Assembly: GCF_022234545.1 (NCBI RefSeq)
Contig: NZ_JAIEUI010000002.1
Span: forward strand, 222,227 to 286,226
DNA length: 64,000 nucleotides
Direction: 5' to 3'
Source of the DNA: Paenibacillus piscarius
Lineage (GTDB): Bacteria > Bacillota > Bacilli > Paenibacillales > Paenibacillaceae
Position 1 is the first letter of the stretch. Each line of letters opens with the position of its first letter. The notes below the pieces were generated by a model, which worked only from the letters and a program-made list of their open reading frames with translations, was not told the DNA's origin and made no database searches. Shown piece after piece: positions 8,764 through 17,010 of the stretch. The position numbers and the translations under genes were made by a program.

Positions 8764-9582
8764 TTAGCTTGCCTTCTTCGTCTGAGGAGGAGCTGATATG
8801 TTACGCGGAGTCCGTACAGGCGAGATCAACCAGTACGCCATCCCGACGAAGACACCGCCGCCGATGATGTTGCCGAGCGTGACCGGAATCATGTTGTGGA
8901 ACCAGCCGGCGAGGCTGACGGTCTCTGGATGATTCGGCAGCAGCACCGCTACGCTGAGCAGTGTCATGTTCGCAACGCTGTGTTCATAGCCGCTGGCGAT
9001 GAAGGCGAACAGGCACCACCAGATCAGCACCAGCTTGGCGGTTTCGCTCTTGGCCCGGGAGGACATCCATAGCGCCAGGCAGACCAGCCAGTTACAGAGG
9101 ATGCCGCGGAAGAACAGCTCCGAGAACGGCAGGCTCATCTTCTTGGCGGCGGCCGCGAAGATCAGATGCTCGGCAGGCGCTGCCTTGAAGAGACCCGAGC
9201 CCTGAATCAGCAGCGCCAGCACCACAGCGCCGGCTACATTGCCGAGGAAGACGAGAACCCAGTTCTTCACCGTATCCCGGACGGTGGTTCTGCCGGCCAG
9301 TGTGCTTACAGTGAAGAACATGTTATTGCCAGTGAACAGCTCCGAGCCGGCGAACACCACCAGGGTCAAGGCAATTCCGAAGGATGCGCCCATAATCAGC
9401 GGCTGAAACGGAGACTTAATGGCAGCCAGCGGCGCCCCCAGCGAGAAGATCAGAATAATACCAATACCTACATAAGCTCCTGCCAGGAGGGCCGCCAGAA
9501 AATACTTGGGCAGGCTCTCATTCATTTTGTCTCTTTTGCCTACAGCTGTCTCAACGATATTCTCTACGCTCTGCGTAAACAT
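8764..9582 (-). CDS. nirC: Formate/nitrite transporter family protein (nitrite channel NirC-like)
   Basis: 272-residue polytopic membrane protein of the FNT family, with six hydrophobic segments typical of the aquaporin-like pentameric channels. The GYEHSVANMT stretch (about residue 205) contains the conserved pore His, and the GSELFTGNN segment (about 86) is the family's omega-loop region. It is the third gene after nirB and nirD (19-base gap), which argues for nitrite rather than formate transport: import of nitrite for assimilation or export when it accumulates. A strong terminator follows at 8720-8754. Confidence 0.88.
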   Translation of the reverse strand: MFTQSVENIVETAVGKRDKMNESLPKYFLAALLAGAYVGIGIILIFSLGAPLAAIKSPFQPLIMGASFGIALTLVVFAGSELFTGNNMFFTVSTLAGRTTVRDTVKNWVLVFLGNVAGAVVLALLIQGSGLFKAAPAEHLIFAAAAKKMSLPFSELFFRGILCNWLVCLALWMSSRAKSETAKLVLIWWCLFAFIASGYEHSVANMTLLSVAVLLPNHPETVSLAGWFHNMIPVTLGNIIGGGVFVGMAYWLISPVRTPRNISAPPQTKKAS

Positions 9583-9601
9583 ATCCGCACCTGCTCTTCC
9601 T

Positions 9602-9946
9602 TTAATTTAGGGTTGCTGTTGTTGTCGGCAGAGTGACTTTAACCACTCCATCCTCTACTGTGGCCGGATAGACCTCAGCCTGGCCCCGGTCCGGTGCCTG
9701 AACCTCACCGGTACGCAGATCGATCTTCCAGTCATACAGCGGATCATATAAGTAAAAGCCGGAGACGATTCCCTCGGCGAGCGGACCGCCCTTCGGATGG
9801 GGACTGTGATTGCGGACGGCATAGACCTCACCGTCCGATGTGCGGAATATGGCTAATTCCACCTCTCCTGCAGTCACTACCCGGCCGATCTGCGGCAGGA
9901 AATGTTCTACTGCTCCTACGGTATATTCGCGGTTACCCAGTTCCAT
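9602..9946 (-). CDS. nirD: Nitrite reductase small subunit NirD (Rieske-like, cluster ligands missing)
   Basis: 114-residue Rieske-fold protein, partner of NirB in NAD(P)H-dependent nitrite reduction. The Rieske ligand motif C-x-H is replaced by SPHPKGG (Ser instead of Cys, about residues 48-50) and the second C-x2-H by DPLYDW (Asp and Tyr, about 68-73), so three of four [2Fe-2S] ligands are absent. Known NirD proteins such as that of Escherichia coli also lack the cluster, so this is probably functional as a structural subunit. Sits 26 bases after nirB and 19 before nirC. Confidence 0.88.
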   Translation of the reverse strand: MELGNREYTVGAVEHFLPQIGRVVTAGEVELAIFRTSDGEVYAVRNHSPHPKGGPLAEGIVSGFYLYDPLYDWKIDLRTGEVQAPDRGQAEVYPATVEDGVVKVTLPTTTATLN

Positions 9947-9972
9947 GATGCTCTCTCCCTCTCCCTTTAGAC

Positions 9973-12399
9973 TTATACCTGCGTCTGTTCAAACAATGCG
10001 GTGCGTGTGCCTTGGTCATTCAGCATTCTCTTCCATGGATCACTAACCTGGGCCAGGGCAAAATCAATCCGTGCGGCCAGCTCCTTACGGTTGTCATCAC
10101 TGCCCAGAATTACCGTCTTGATCTGCTCCAGACCCATCCGCTCTACCCACTCTGAGGTTCTTTCCAGGTAATTCCCGGTCTCACGGTAATACTGAATTAC
10201 AGCGGAGCAGACCTCAACCAGCTCTTCATCGGTTTTGACCTTACAGAAGGCATCTGCGATACGCGGCTTGATCCCGCCGTTACCGCCGATGAATACTTCC
10301 CAGCCGCCGTCATTGCCCACGATGCCGATGTCCTTCGTGCAGGATTCTGCACAATTGCGCGGGCAGCCGTTCACAGCCATTTTGAACTTGGCCGGCATAT
10401 CCAGCCGTTCGTACTTGCGTTCCAGCATTGCGCCCATGCCCATGGAATCCTGTGTGCCGAAGCGGCAGAACTGCGAGCCTACACAAGTCTTGACTGTGCG
10501 CAGAGATTTCGCGTAGCCGTAGCCGGACGGCATATCCAGCTCCTCCCACACCTTCGGTACATCCTCTTTTTTGACCCCGATCAGGTCCAGTCGTTGTCCG
10601 CCGGTCACCTTCACGACCTTCACATCATATTTCAGAGATACATCCGCAATCCGCTTCAAGTCCTCTGGAGTGGTGACCCCTCCGTACATCCGCGGAATGA
10701 CCGTATAGGTTCCGTCCTTCTGGATATTAGCGCTCATCCGTTCATTGACGAACCGCGATTCCTTCTCATCCTCATGGGTGTCCGGATAGATCATGCCCAG
10801 GTAATAGTTGACGGCAGGGCGGCATTTCGAGCAGCCCTCCGGTTGCTTCCAGTCCAGCACGTGCATGACTTCCTTCGTGGTGCGGAGGCCTTTCGCCGTA
10901 ATCTCGGCCACGATCTCATCCCGGCTCAGCGAGGTACAGGTGCAGATTCCCTGCTTGGCGCTCTGCTGGAAGCTGTCACCCAGAACGAACTGCAGAATCT
11001 GCTCAACAACTGGCTTACATCCGCCGCAGGAGCGGGTTGCACCCGTGCAGGCTTTAATTTCATCAACTGTCGTGAAGCCATTCTCGGTAACGGCATCTAC
11101 AATCGCTTTTTTAGTCACCCCGTTACAGCCGCAGACAATTTCTTCATCGGCCATGGCTTCAACGGATAGTCCTTTCTTAGCTTCACCTCCGCCGCAGCAG
11201 CCTGTGCCCATCACCTCAGCGTAGATCTCGTCGGTCATCTCCGTGCCATTTTTCACAAGCTTCTGCAGACTGGCTGATTCCGTCACATCACCGAACAGAA
11301 CTGCGCCGACAATCCGATTGTCCTTCAGCAGAATCTTCTTGTAGGTCCGCTTCCATTCATCCTTCGCCGCAATGACCGTATGCTCCGCCGTTTCAGTGAA
11401 CTCTCCCGCAGAGAATACATCTACGCCGGAAATTTTGAGTTTGGTAGCGACAACCGAGCCTTCATATCCGGCTGTCTGTACACCCGACAAGTGCTTGGCC
11501 AGCACCATCCCCTGCTCGAACAGCGGGGCGACAAGCCCGTAACAGATGCCTCTGTGCTCTGTACATTCGCCGACAGAGTATACATCCGCAATGGAGGTCT
11601 GCAGATAATCATCTACGACAATCCCGCGGTTCACGGTAATACCGCTGTCCTTGGCAAGCTGAACATTAGGCTTGATCCCTACGGCCATGACCACGAATTC
11701 AGCCGGCAGCTCACTGCCGTCACTGAAGCGCAGTCCGCTCACCCGCTCATCACCGGTCAGTTCAACCGTCTGCTTGCCCATAGCAAACTTCACGCCCTGG
11801 CGCTTAAGCTCAGCCTGCAGCATGGATGAGGCCGTATGATCCAGCTGCCGCTCCATCAGATCCTCCAGCAGATGCACAACGGTAACATCCATACCCAGAT
11901 TGACAAGCCCTTTCGCCGCTTCGAGACCGAGCAGTCCGCCGCCGATGACCGCTGCCGTCCGGTATTGCTTCGCCGCCGCCAGCATGGCATCACAGTCTGC
12001 AATATCACGGAAGCCGACAACGCCTTCCTTAGTGCTGCCCGGTACAGGCAGAATGAAAGAATTCGAGCCTGTAGCGATAATGGCTTTGTCATAAGGAACG
12101 GCAAGGCCCGTATCTGTAATCACCTGTTTCACATTCTCATCCAGCCGCACAGCAGTCATTCCGGTATGCAATGTAATCTGATTATCTTCATACCACTGAC
12201 GGTCATTCAGGATAATATCTTCAATAGTCTTGCTGCCTTCAAGGACATAGGATAACATGATCCGGTTATAATTGGGGTGAGGCTCGCTGCCGATGATCGT
12301 AATATCATAAGCGCCGCCCAGCTTAAGTATCTGCTCAATAGTGCCTACTCCCGCCATGCCATTGCCAATCAGCACTAACTTCTGTCTTTCTGCTGCCAC
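9973..12399 (-). CDS. nirB: Nitrite reductase [NAD(P)H] large subunit
   Basis: Reduces nitrite to ammonium in the cytoplasm using NAD(P)H, FAD, Fe-S clusters and siroheme. Domains in order: FAD/NAD-binding pyridine nucleotide oxidoreductase (GNGMAGVG near residue 12; GGGLLGLEAA near 155), two BFD-like [2Fe-2S] domains (CGCNG...CGGC near 415-460 and CTC...CSKC near 485-530), then nitrite/sulfite reductase domain with C-x5-C (TCVGSQFC, about 638) and C-x3-C (GCPRNC, about 680) that ligate the [4Fe-4S]-siroheme centre. 808 residues, normal length. The start is GTG at 12399, preceded by AAGGAGGG with 7-base spacing. Promoter with two perfect Fnr boxes lies upstream. Confidence 0.95.
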   Translation of the reverse strand: MAAERQKLVLIGNGMAGVGTIEQILKLGGAYDITIIGSEPHPNYNRIMLSYVLEGSKTIEDIILNDRQWYEDNQITLHTGMTAVRLDENVKQVITDTGLAVPYDKAIIATGSNSFILPVPGSTKEGVVGFRDIADCDAMLAAAKQYRTAAVIGGGLLGLEAAKGLVNLGMDVTVVHLLEDLMERQLDHTASSMLQAELKRQGVKFAMGKQTVELTGDERVSGLRFSDGSELPAEFVVMAVGIKPNVQLAKDSGITVNRGIVVDDYLQTSIADVYSVGECTEHRGICYGLVAPLFEQGMVLAKHLSGVQTAGYEGSVVATKLKISGVDVFSAGEFTETAEHTVIAAKDEWKRTYKKILLKDNRIVGAVLFGDVTESASLQKLVKNGTEMTDEIYAEVMGTGCCGGGEAKKGLSVEAMADEEIVCGCNGVTKKAIVDAVTENGFTTVDEIKACTGATRSCGGCKPVVEQILQFVLGDSFQQSAKQGICTCTSLSRDEIVAEITAKGLRTTKEVMHVLDWKQPEGCSKCRPAVNYYLGMIYPDTHEDEKESRFVNERMSANIQKDGTYTVIPRMYGGVTTPEDLKRIADVSLKYDVKVVKVTGGQRLDLIGVKKEDVPKVWEELDMPSGYGYAKSLRTVKTCVGSQFCRFGTQDSMGMGAMLERKYERLDMPAKFKMAVNGCPRNCAESCTKDIGIVGNDGGWEVFIGGNGGIKPRIADAFCKVKTDEELVEVCSAVIQYYRETGNYLERTSEWVERMGLEQIKTVILGSDDNRKELAARIDFALAQVSDPWKRMLNDQGTRTALFEQTQV

Positions 12400-12453
12400 T
12401 GGTAGACCCTCCTTAGAGACTATGATTTCTTCATTCCCTTGCTTGATAGGAAA

Positions 12454-12518
12454 ATTATACTGTTCCTAATTCCCGGGCAAGTGTGACCACAGTCACACAG
12501 GATGTGAATTTTTTCACA
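12454..12518 (-). promoter_or_regulatory. nirBDC promoter with two perfect tandem Fnr boxes
   Basis: Minus-strand -10 TATAAT at 12459-12454 predicts a start near 12447. Two perfect inverted repeats lie upstream: TGTGA-CCACAG-TCACA (12482-12497, centre about -42) and TGTGA-ATTTTT-TCACA (12503-12518, centre about -63). The first is in the class II activator position, and the centres are exactly 21 bp, two helical turns, apart. No good -35 box is visible, as expected for an activator-dependent promoter. Confidence 0.8.
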
Positions 12519-12533
12519 ATAAAATTGGCTATT

Positions 12534-12573
12534 AAAAAGACGGATCCCCATGCTATACGCACAGAAATCCGCC
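12534..12573 (-). terminator. Rho-independent terminator of the lipoprotein gene
   Basis: Minus-strand GGCGGAT pairs with ATCCGTC, followed by five T; it lies directly behind the nir Fnr boxes and insulates the two units. Confidence 0.65.
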
Positions 12574-12611
12574 TCTCCTCAACCATCTAAAGCTCTATAC
12601 TTCCCTATAAA

Positions 12612-13301
12612 TCAAGAATTTCTCAGCACTAAGGCAATCTCCAGCATGTCCAGCGGCTTTAGCTTCATATCCACGCCATTCCCCAGCAGAGCCTTGTCAT
12701 TGACCTTCAGTCTCCATTCCTCATTACTGAGCGGAGTATACTCCATCACATTCAGCAGTGTCCGGTTATCTTCGGCAAGCTGAACCATCCCGCTGTTCTT
12801 CATCAGCAATTTGACGGAGAGATCCTCGGTAAAAGGCAGCACATGACAATGAGTCAGCTCCGGCTGCTCGCTCCCCCCGTTCACCATGATGATGACAGGC
12901 TGAAGCGCTGTCCCGCCGTTACCCGGATCCACGGAGATCATAATGGACGCCCCCGGATCGAGCGCACTGTCCAAGGATTGGGGCTTCTTGCCGTTCACTT
13001 CGATATTCCAGGCCATCCCGGGGCTAAGCAAGATCTTATTCACCTCAGTCAGCCTGCCATCTGCTGAAAATTCCGCAACGCCGCTCTTCTTAAACAGTTC
13101 GATGACCGTTATACCGTCAACATAGGCCTCATTCAGCAGTCTGGCCGAGCTTCCCGCCATCTCACGTTCACCCACCAGAACCGACAACGCTATTCCATTG
13201 CCCCCGTTACTGCTGCCGGCATTCCCTGCTCCCAGGCTGCAGCCGCCCGCCGGAACTAGGAGGAACAGGCACAGCAACAGGCGCATCCACCTCGCGGACA
13301 T
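12612..13301 (-). CDS. Predicted lipoprotein with two DUF4430/SLBB-like repeats
   Basis: 229 residues. Signal peptide with lipobox PAGGC (Cys21), then a Gly/Asn/Ser linker. Two similar modules follow: each has a segment with a hydrophobic LF/LMKNSG motif, a W-x-I/L-x-V-N-x-K strand (WNIEVNGK about 98; WRLKVNDK about 195) and a closing L-x-P...I segment. This resembles the beta-grasp-like DUF4430/transcobalamin C-terminal type domain, an assignment I hold loosely. Function unknown; probably anchored on the outer face of the membrane. Monocistronic, between ric and the nir promoter. Confidence 0.65.
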   Translation of the reverse strand: MSARWMRLLLCLFLLVPAGGCSLGAGNAGSSNGGNGIALSVLVGEREMAGSSARLLNEAYVDGITVIELFKKSGVAEFSADGRLTEVNKILLSPGMAWNIEVNGKKPQSLDSALDPGASIMISVDPGNGGTALQPVIIMVNGGSEQPELTHCHVLPFTEDLSVKLLMKNSGMVQLAEDNRTLLNVMEYTPLSNEEWRLKVNDKALLGNGVDMKLKPLDMLEIALVLRNS

Positions 13302-13384
13302 TGCATGGCACCGCCTTCAATATGTATTCTCCCATACTCTTTAAGGATACCGCATTGAAGGCGTGTTCTCAATTCCTTTGTGTG

Positions 13385-13408
13385 GAAAAAAAGTCCCCGG
13401 AGGGACTT
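13385..13408 (-). terminator. Rho-independent terminator of the ric gene
   Basis: Minus strand: AAGTCCC-TCCG-GGGACTT, a perfect 7-bp stem, followed by seven T. Confidence 0.85.
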
Positions 13409-13423
13409 ATCTCAGCAACCATT

Positions 13424-14152
13424 TTATTGATACCGCAGGAACAGGATATTGTTCTCCAGATGCACATGCTCGAAGGTCATCGCTTCCAGTTCTTCAAGCC
13501 GGGCATAGGTCAGGCGGTAGGTTGTGCAGGCGTGAGCCGGCGGCGTGTAGTCATTGGTCACCCGGCGCAGCTCACGCAGGATTTCCCCTGCCCCGTCATG
13601 CTCTGCCTCCAGGCCTTGCAGCAGCCCGCGCAGCTCGGCAAGCCCCTCTTCGCTCGGATTCCGGGAGTAAGCCAGCATCTTAGGGAACTCGCTCTCCTCT
13701 TCCTTCGCCGTATGCTGCAGCAGCTCCTCACGCAGGGTGTTGAACAGACGGTGCATTTCACCCAGGTGCGGGGAATCCTCTCCATGGACACGGAACACCT
13801 TGGTTACATTCTGGCTGATCAGCGGAAGCTCCTGACGCAGATAGTGGTGATGCTTGTTCACGATATATTCCACCAGTTCCTCAGAAGAAGCATCGTTCCA
13901 CGCAGTATCCTCTTCCAGCACCGGGTGCTGCTGCTGAAGCTGATTCAGCTCCTGTACCACCGCCACTGCATCCAGCCCCTTCTCGGCGGCGGCTTCAGCC
14001 AGCGGCTTCGCACCTCCGCAGCAGAAATCGATTCGCTGTGCCTTGAAATAATCGGCTGCCTTGGGGAACTGAAGGACAATATCTCTTACCATTGCTTCCG
14101 GGGTGAATCCTGGATGAACTGCAGTTGTATCGTTGAATTGATTGGACGCCAT
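13424..14152 (-). CDS. Iron-sulfur cluster repair di-iron protein (RIC/ScdA/YtfE)
   Basis: 242 residues. N-terminal ScdA_N domain (residues about 8-70) with the DFCCGG motif around Cys43-Cys44, then a hemerythrin-like four-helix bundle with iron ligands from NKHHHYLRQE (about 99), the HTAKEEESEFP stretch (about 148), EAEHDGAGE (about 183) and FEHVHLENN (about 228). RIC proteins restore Fe-S clusters damaged by nitric oxide or oxidants, which fits a location beside fnr and nirBDC. A weak Fnr-like site (TGTGA-TTGTAC-GCACG, 14232-14247) lies upstream but matches only one arm well. Confidence 0.9.
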   Translation of the reverse strand: MASNQFNDTTAVHPGFTPEAMVRDIVLQFPKAADYFKAQRIDFCCGGAKPLAEAAAEKGLDAVAVVQELNQLQQQHPVLEEDTAWNDASSEELVEYIVNKHHHYLRQELPLISQNVTKVFRVHGEDSPHLGEMHRLFNTLREELLQHTAKEEESEFPKMLAYSRNPSEEGLAELRGLLQGLEAEHDGAGEILRELRRVTNDYTPPAHACTTYRLTYARLEELEAMTFEHVHLENNILFLRYQ

Positions 14153-14301
14153 GTTGGCCCCTCCTCATGTTAAGGTTATAGGTTACTGTGCTTATCACTT
14201 CTACACCTTAACACCGGAGATTATCCGAACTTGTGATTGTACGCACGAAATATAACAAATTTTAATGAACAAGCATTATCTGTCCCCAATGTTAAATATA
14301 C

Positions 14302-14330
14302 TAGACATTTTGTTATATATATTTTACAAT
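14302..14330 (+). promoter_or_regulatory. Sigma-A promoter of the XRE regulator gene
   Basis: TAGACA (14302-14307), 17-base spacer, TACAAT (14325-14330); predicted start about ten bases before the ATG. The spacer carries TTGTTATAT, which is the inverted counterpart of ATATAACAA near 14250, a possible autoregulatory operator pair. Confidence 0.65.
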
Positions 14331-14347
14331 ACAGATGAGGTGAGAGA

Positions 14348-14560
14348 ATGGGAAAGAATCTGAGGCTCAAGGCCTCCAGAGCGGCAAAAGACATGTCGCA
14401 GAAGCAGCTGGCCGATGCTGTGGGAGTCACCAGACAGACGATTATTGCTATTGAGAATGGTGACTACAACCCCACCATCCGGTTATGTATTGACATTTGC
14501 GTAACGCTTGGGAAGACACTTGATGAACTTTTTTGGGAGGGAACGAATGGTGGGCAATAG
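14348..14560 (+). CDS. XRE-family helix-turn-helix regulator (small, Cro/CI type)
   Basis: 70 residues, essentially one HTH domain: MSQKQLADAVGVTRQTIIAIENGDYNP-type sequence (split here: helix-turn-helix residues 17-42) is the classical Cro/CI DNA-binding unit. Short regulators of this kind paired with a small membrane protein are common in Firmicutes. Ribosome binding site GAGGTGAGAG precedes the ATG. Its 3' end overlaps the start of the following membrane protein gene by 14 bases, so the pair is translationally coupled. Confidence 0.88.
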   Translation: MGKNLRLKASRAAKDMSQKQLADAVGVTRQTIIAIENGDYNPTIRLCIDICVTLGKTLDELFWEGTNGGQ

Positions 14561-14993
14561 TAATCTGGATGAGAGACAATTACAACAGCGGCACAAGGCA
14601 GGGAATCAGGCTTTTCTGTTTATGGCCTTCTTGCTCTTGGCTGACATGGGTCTGGAGAATTACGGTATTGTGTGGCTGGAGTACCCGCTCAGCAATTACA
14701 TGATCTTCATGCTGGGCGTAGGTTCCTATCTGGTACGGCTGATCTGGAGCGGTGCGTATGTAGGGCCGGGCGGAGGACAGAGCGGAGGGTACGGAAGAAG
14801 TGTTGCTGGTGCTGCGCTGGCAATATTGGTCGCTGCCTGTATCATTATTGTGACATTCGTGAACCCGTCCGTTCAGGAAGCCTCTGACGGCAGAGCCAAC
14901 GGGCCGGTTATTCTGATCATCGCCTTGGCGGCAGGGCTGATTATCTTGAGCACAGTGTATTTAATCAGACGGAGAAACAACCGGGCGGAATAA
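14547..14993 (+). CDS. Small membrane protein coupled to XRE regulator
   Basis: 148 residues from ATG 14547, chosen because GGGAGGGAACGA lies immediately upstream; a longer frame from 14508 has no ribosome binding site. Four hydrophobic segments are visible (about residues 22-36, 45-60, 84-103 and 117-137), with a Gly-rich loop VGPGGGQSGGYGR in the middle. It resembles DUF6773-like proteins that follow HTH regulators in Bacillales, but no function is known. Possibly modulates or is regulated by the upstream XRE protein. Confidence 0.7.
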   Translation: MVGNSNLDERQLQQRHKAGNQAFLFMAFLLLADMGLENYGIVWLEYPLSNYMIFMLGVGSYLVRLIWSGAYVGPGGGQSGGYGRSVAGAALAILVAACIIIVTFVNPSVQEASDGRANGPVILIIALAAGLIILSTVYLIRRRNNRAE

Positions 14994-15004
14994 GGCAGAG
15001 AGGA

Positions 15005-15041
15005 GTGCTGCTGCAGGGATTCACTCTTAAGGCAGCAGCAC
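15005..15041 (+). terminator. Hairpin terminator after the XRE/membrane pair
   Basis: GTGCTGCTGC and GCAGCAGCAC form a perfect 10-bp stem with a 17-base loop; only a short TTT follows, so termination may be modest. Confidence 0.55.
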
Positions 15042-15069
15042 TTTGGGATGGAAGCTGCATTTCCCGGGT

Positions 15070-15792
15070 CTACCGGACCGTCGCCTGCATATAAGTCCGC
15101 TTGCCCTGTGCATCCTTCAGATAAGGGCCCAGTCCGGCAAACCGCGAATGATCCACATATACCCCCGTCATCCACCGCCCTTCGGTCAGTCCCCCGTTCC
15201 ACTGCAGCACCAGATCAGGGGCCGAGATCCATTCCTGATAGACTCTGATCTTCTTGTCTTTATATTCTTTGGACGGCTTGTTCATTTCCTGCAGCGGAAC
15301 CGGGGTCAAATAGGTAGGCACGAAATAGGCAGCAATCAGCTCCAGATCCTCCCCGCTCAAGAACGCCTCGTCTCCCAGATAAGGCTCGAACAACAGCGTA
15401 TTCTCATACATGGACCAGATTACCGCCTGCAGAACCATGCTCTGGCTGATGCCGTTATGAAAGGTGAACCGGCGCTGCGGGCCTATAGGGGCATCTCCTT
15501 CCACCGTAACCGGCTCCAGGCAATGCCGTTCGCAGCCGATGCACTTCCAGCCGGACGGGCTCTGAATCCATTTCTGAAACACGCTGCCGCTGTCATTATC
15601 CCCCTTGTATAACGAAGAGATAATCTCGTACGGGACACCAATCCACGCATCCCAGAGCGAAGCGGGCAGATGGCTATGAAGCATGAACAGCACCTTGTCA
15701 TACATCAGCTGTACTCTGATCGATGCGGTCTCCAGCTCGGCGACATCCTTCTTTCCATAGGTTATTTCCCGGGAAAACAGGGTGATGGTCAT
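15070..15792 (-). CDS. Conserved-looking hypothetical protein, 240 residues
   Basis: The start was set at ATG 15792 because GGGAGG lies nine bases upstream; the frame stays open to 15903 without a ribosome binding site. The protein (begins MTITLFSREITYG) is soluble, rich in Trp and aromatic residues, has two close cysteines in GWKCIGCERHC (about residues 80-90), which could bind a metal, and shows no membrane segment or signal peptide. I do not recognise a family. Single gene, no operon partner. Confidence 0.6.
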   Translation of the reverse strand: MTITLFSREITYGKKDVAELETASIRVQLMYDKVLFMLHSHLPASLWDAWIGVPYEIISSLYKGDNDSGSVFQKWIQSPSGWKCIGCERHCLEPVTVEGDAPIGPQRRFTFHNGISQSMVLQAVIWSMYENTLLFEPYLGDEAFLSGEDLELIAAYFVPTYLTPVPLQEMNKPSKEYKDKKIRVYQEWISAPDLVLQWNGGLTEGRWMTGVYVDHSRFAGLGPYLKDAQGKRTYMQATVR

Positions 15793-16105
15793 GATCTTCG
15801 CCTCCCAAAAAGTTTTGTTAGTGCTCCAGCCTGAACTCACTGCGACAAAACTTGCATACGAAGCATACCTTTGGGCTTTTCCTACTTTTGTTAACGCTTC
15901 CACTCATCCGCAATATTAGTTTGTTCTATTATATTACACAGGTTTGGCCGAAGTGCAAGATTTATTTGTCTGAGCACGCCATAAAATTGGTTCGTGTGGT
16001 GTTATTATGGACGGATTACAATGCCAAATATACCTGGCAGCTGCCCATAATGAAGCACCCCTCACCGCAATCGGCAAGGGGTGCTCATCTGAAATATGAA
16101 CGGAA
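15793..16105. other. Intergenic region with no recognised feature except a hairpin
   Basis: 313 bases between the hypothetical gene and the HxlR gene. AT-rich; presumably contains the minus-strand promoter of the hypothetical gene. The only structured element is the HxlR terminator hairpin at 16055-16084. Confidence 0.5.
16055..16084 (-). terminator. Hairpin downstream of hxlR-type gene
   Basis: GCACCCCT and AGGGGTGC form an 8-bp stem; the following minus-strand sequence is only weakly T-rich. Confidence 0.55.
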
Positions 16106-16423
16106 TTACTCTACCCAGTTCTCGGCCCAGGATTGAATCTGCTGCATCACCGGCTCCAGGGCGCGGCCCTTAACCGTTAATTCATACTCGATACGGACCG
16201 GCGTCTCCGGGTAGACGTGACGGACCAGAATACCTTCGCATTCCAGATCCTTCATCCGCTCGGACAGCATCTTATCGCTCATTGACGGAATCAGCCCGGA
16301 AATATCCTTGAACCGCTTCGGGCCGCTCATCAATGTCTGAATAATCAGTCCGTTCCAACGCTTGCCCAGAAACGAAAACGCTGTTTCAAACCGCGGGCAC
16401 ATCGTCAGTTGATGTTCTTCCAT
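16106..16423 (-). CDS. HxlR-family winged-helix regulator
   Basis: 105 residues from ATG 16423, the codon six bases after GAGAGGTG. The sequence carries the family pattern: an N-terminal Cys (MCPRF, Cys9), the FLGKRWNGLIIQ helix, and SDKMLSERMKDLECEGILVR as recognition helix and wing (about residues 48-67). In YodB/HypR relatives the N-terminal Cys senses quinones, diamide or disulfide stress; conservation here suggests redox sensing but the target is unknown, since no oxidoreductase gene is divergently transcribed next to it. Confidence 0.85.
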   Translation of the reverse strand: MEEHQLTMCPRFETAFSFLGKRWNGLIIQTLMSGPKRFKDISGLIPSMSDKMLSERMKDLECEGILVRHVYPETPVRIEYELTVKGRALEPVMQQIQSWAENWVE

Positions 16424-16548
16424 TATTCTCACCTCTCACTCTTGAAGCTTACGATAAGTTAGTATATATAATTTTACCACATTTAATCCGGATTGAACAT
16501 CGTTTACCATAAAAAAGTTCATGTCCCCTAACTATTATATCCACGCTG

Positions 16549-16878
16549 TCAATCCTTGGTTCCTTCCGCCTGCCCGCGCCGCTGAATCGCCTCAGTCACC
16601 ACATAGGCGAGATCATCGTTGCCGTATAAGGAGAGTACGCCCAGCACCGTATCATCCGAGATGAACCCGGCCTCTTCCTCGGATACGGTCAGCGCCAGCG
16701 CCCGGCCAAGTGCCTGATTCCCCTCCTGCTGCGGGTAAGCCTGGAGATACAGGGCGTGCGGGTCAAGCTTGTTGTTCACACACCACTGGGCAAAGACCAG
16801 GATCATCATCTCCTCATCCCGCTTATAGCTCTCAATAATCCTCTCTTCCATAGACTTGCTGTAATCGTAATCCTCCAT
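16549..16878 (-). CDS. Small hypothetical protein, 109 residues
   Basis: Start set at ATG 16878 because of GAGAGGAG seven bases before it; the frame extends to 16926 without such a site. Acidic soluble protein (MEDYDYSKSMEERI...), predicted helical, with no Cys cluster or signal. No family recognised. Faces a divergently transcribed VTT-domain gene; the two do not overlap. Confidence 0.6.
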   Translation of the reverse strand: MEDYDYSKSMEERIIESYKRDEEMMILVFAQWCVNNKLDPHALYLQAYPQQEGNQALGRALALTVSEEEAGFISDDTVLGVLSLYGNDDLAYVVTEAIQRRGQAEGTKD

Positions 16879-17010
16879 GCTGTTCTCCTCTCTGCTGATC
16901 CTATAAGATGTATTATACCGCGACAAGCTGCGGGGACAATGATCTTTGCTTCAATAATCCCCTTTTTTTGAGTATCATGAAATGGATAGTGTGAAGAAGG
17001 GGCATAGTAT

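Noticed and set aside
14232..14247. Fnr-like box before the RIC gene
   Set aside because: TGTGA-N6-GCACG: one arm poorly matched (3 of 5), so kept only as a note.
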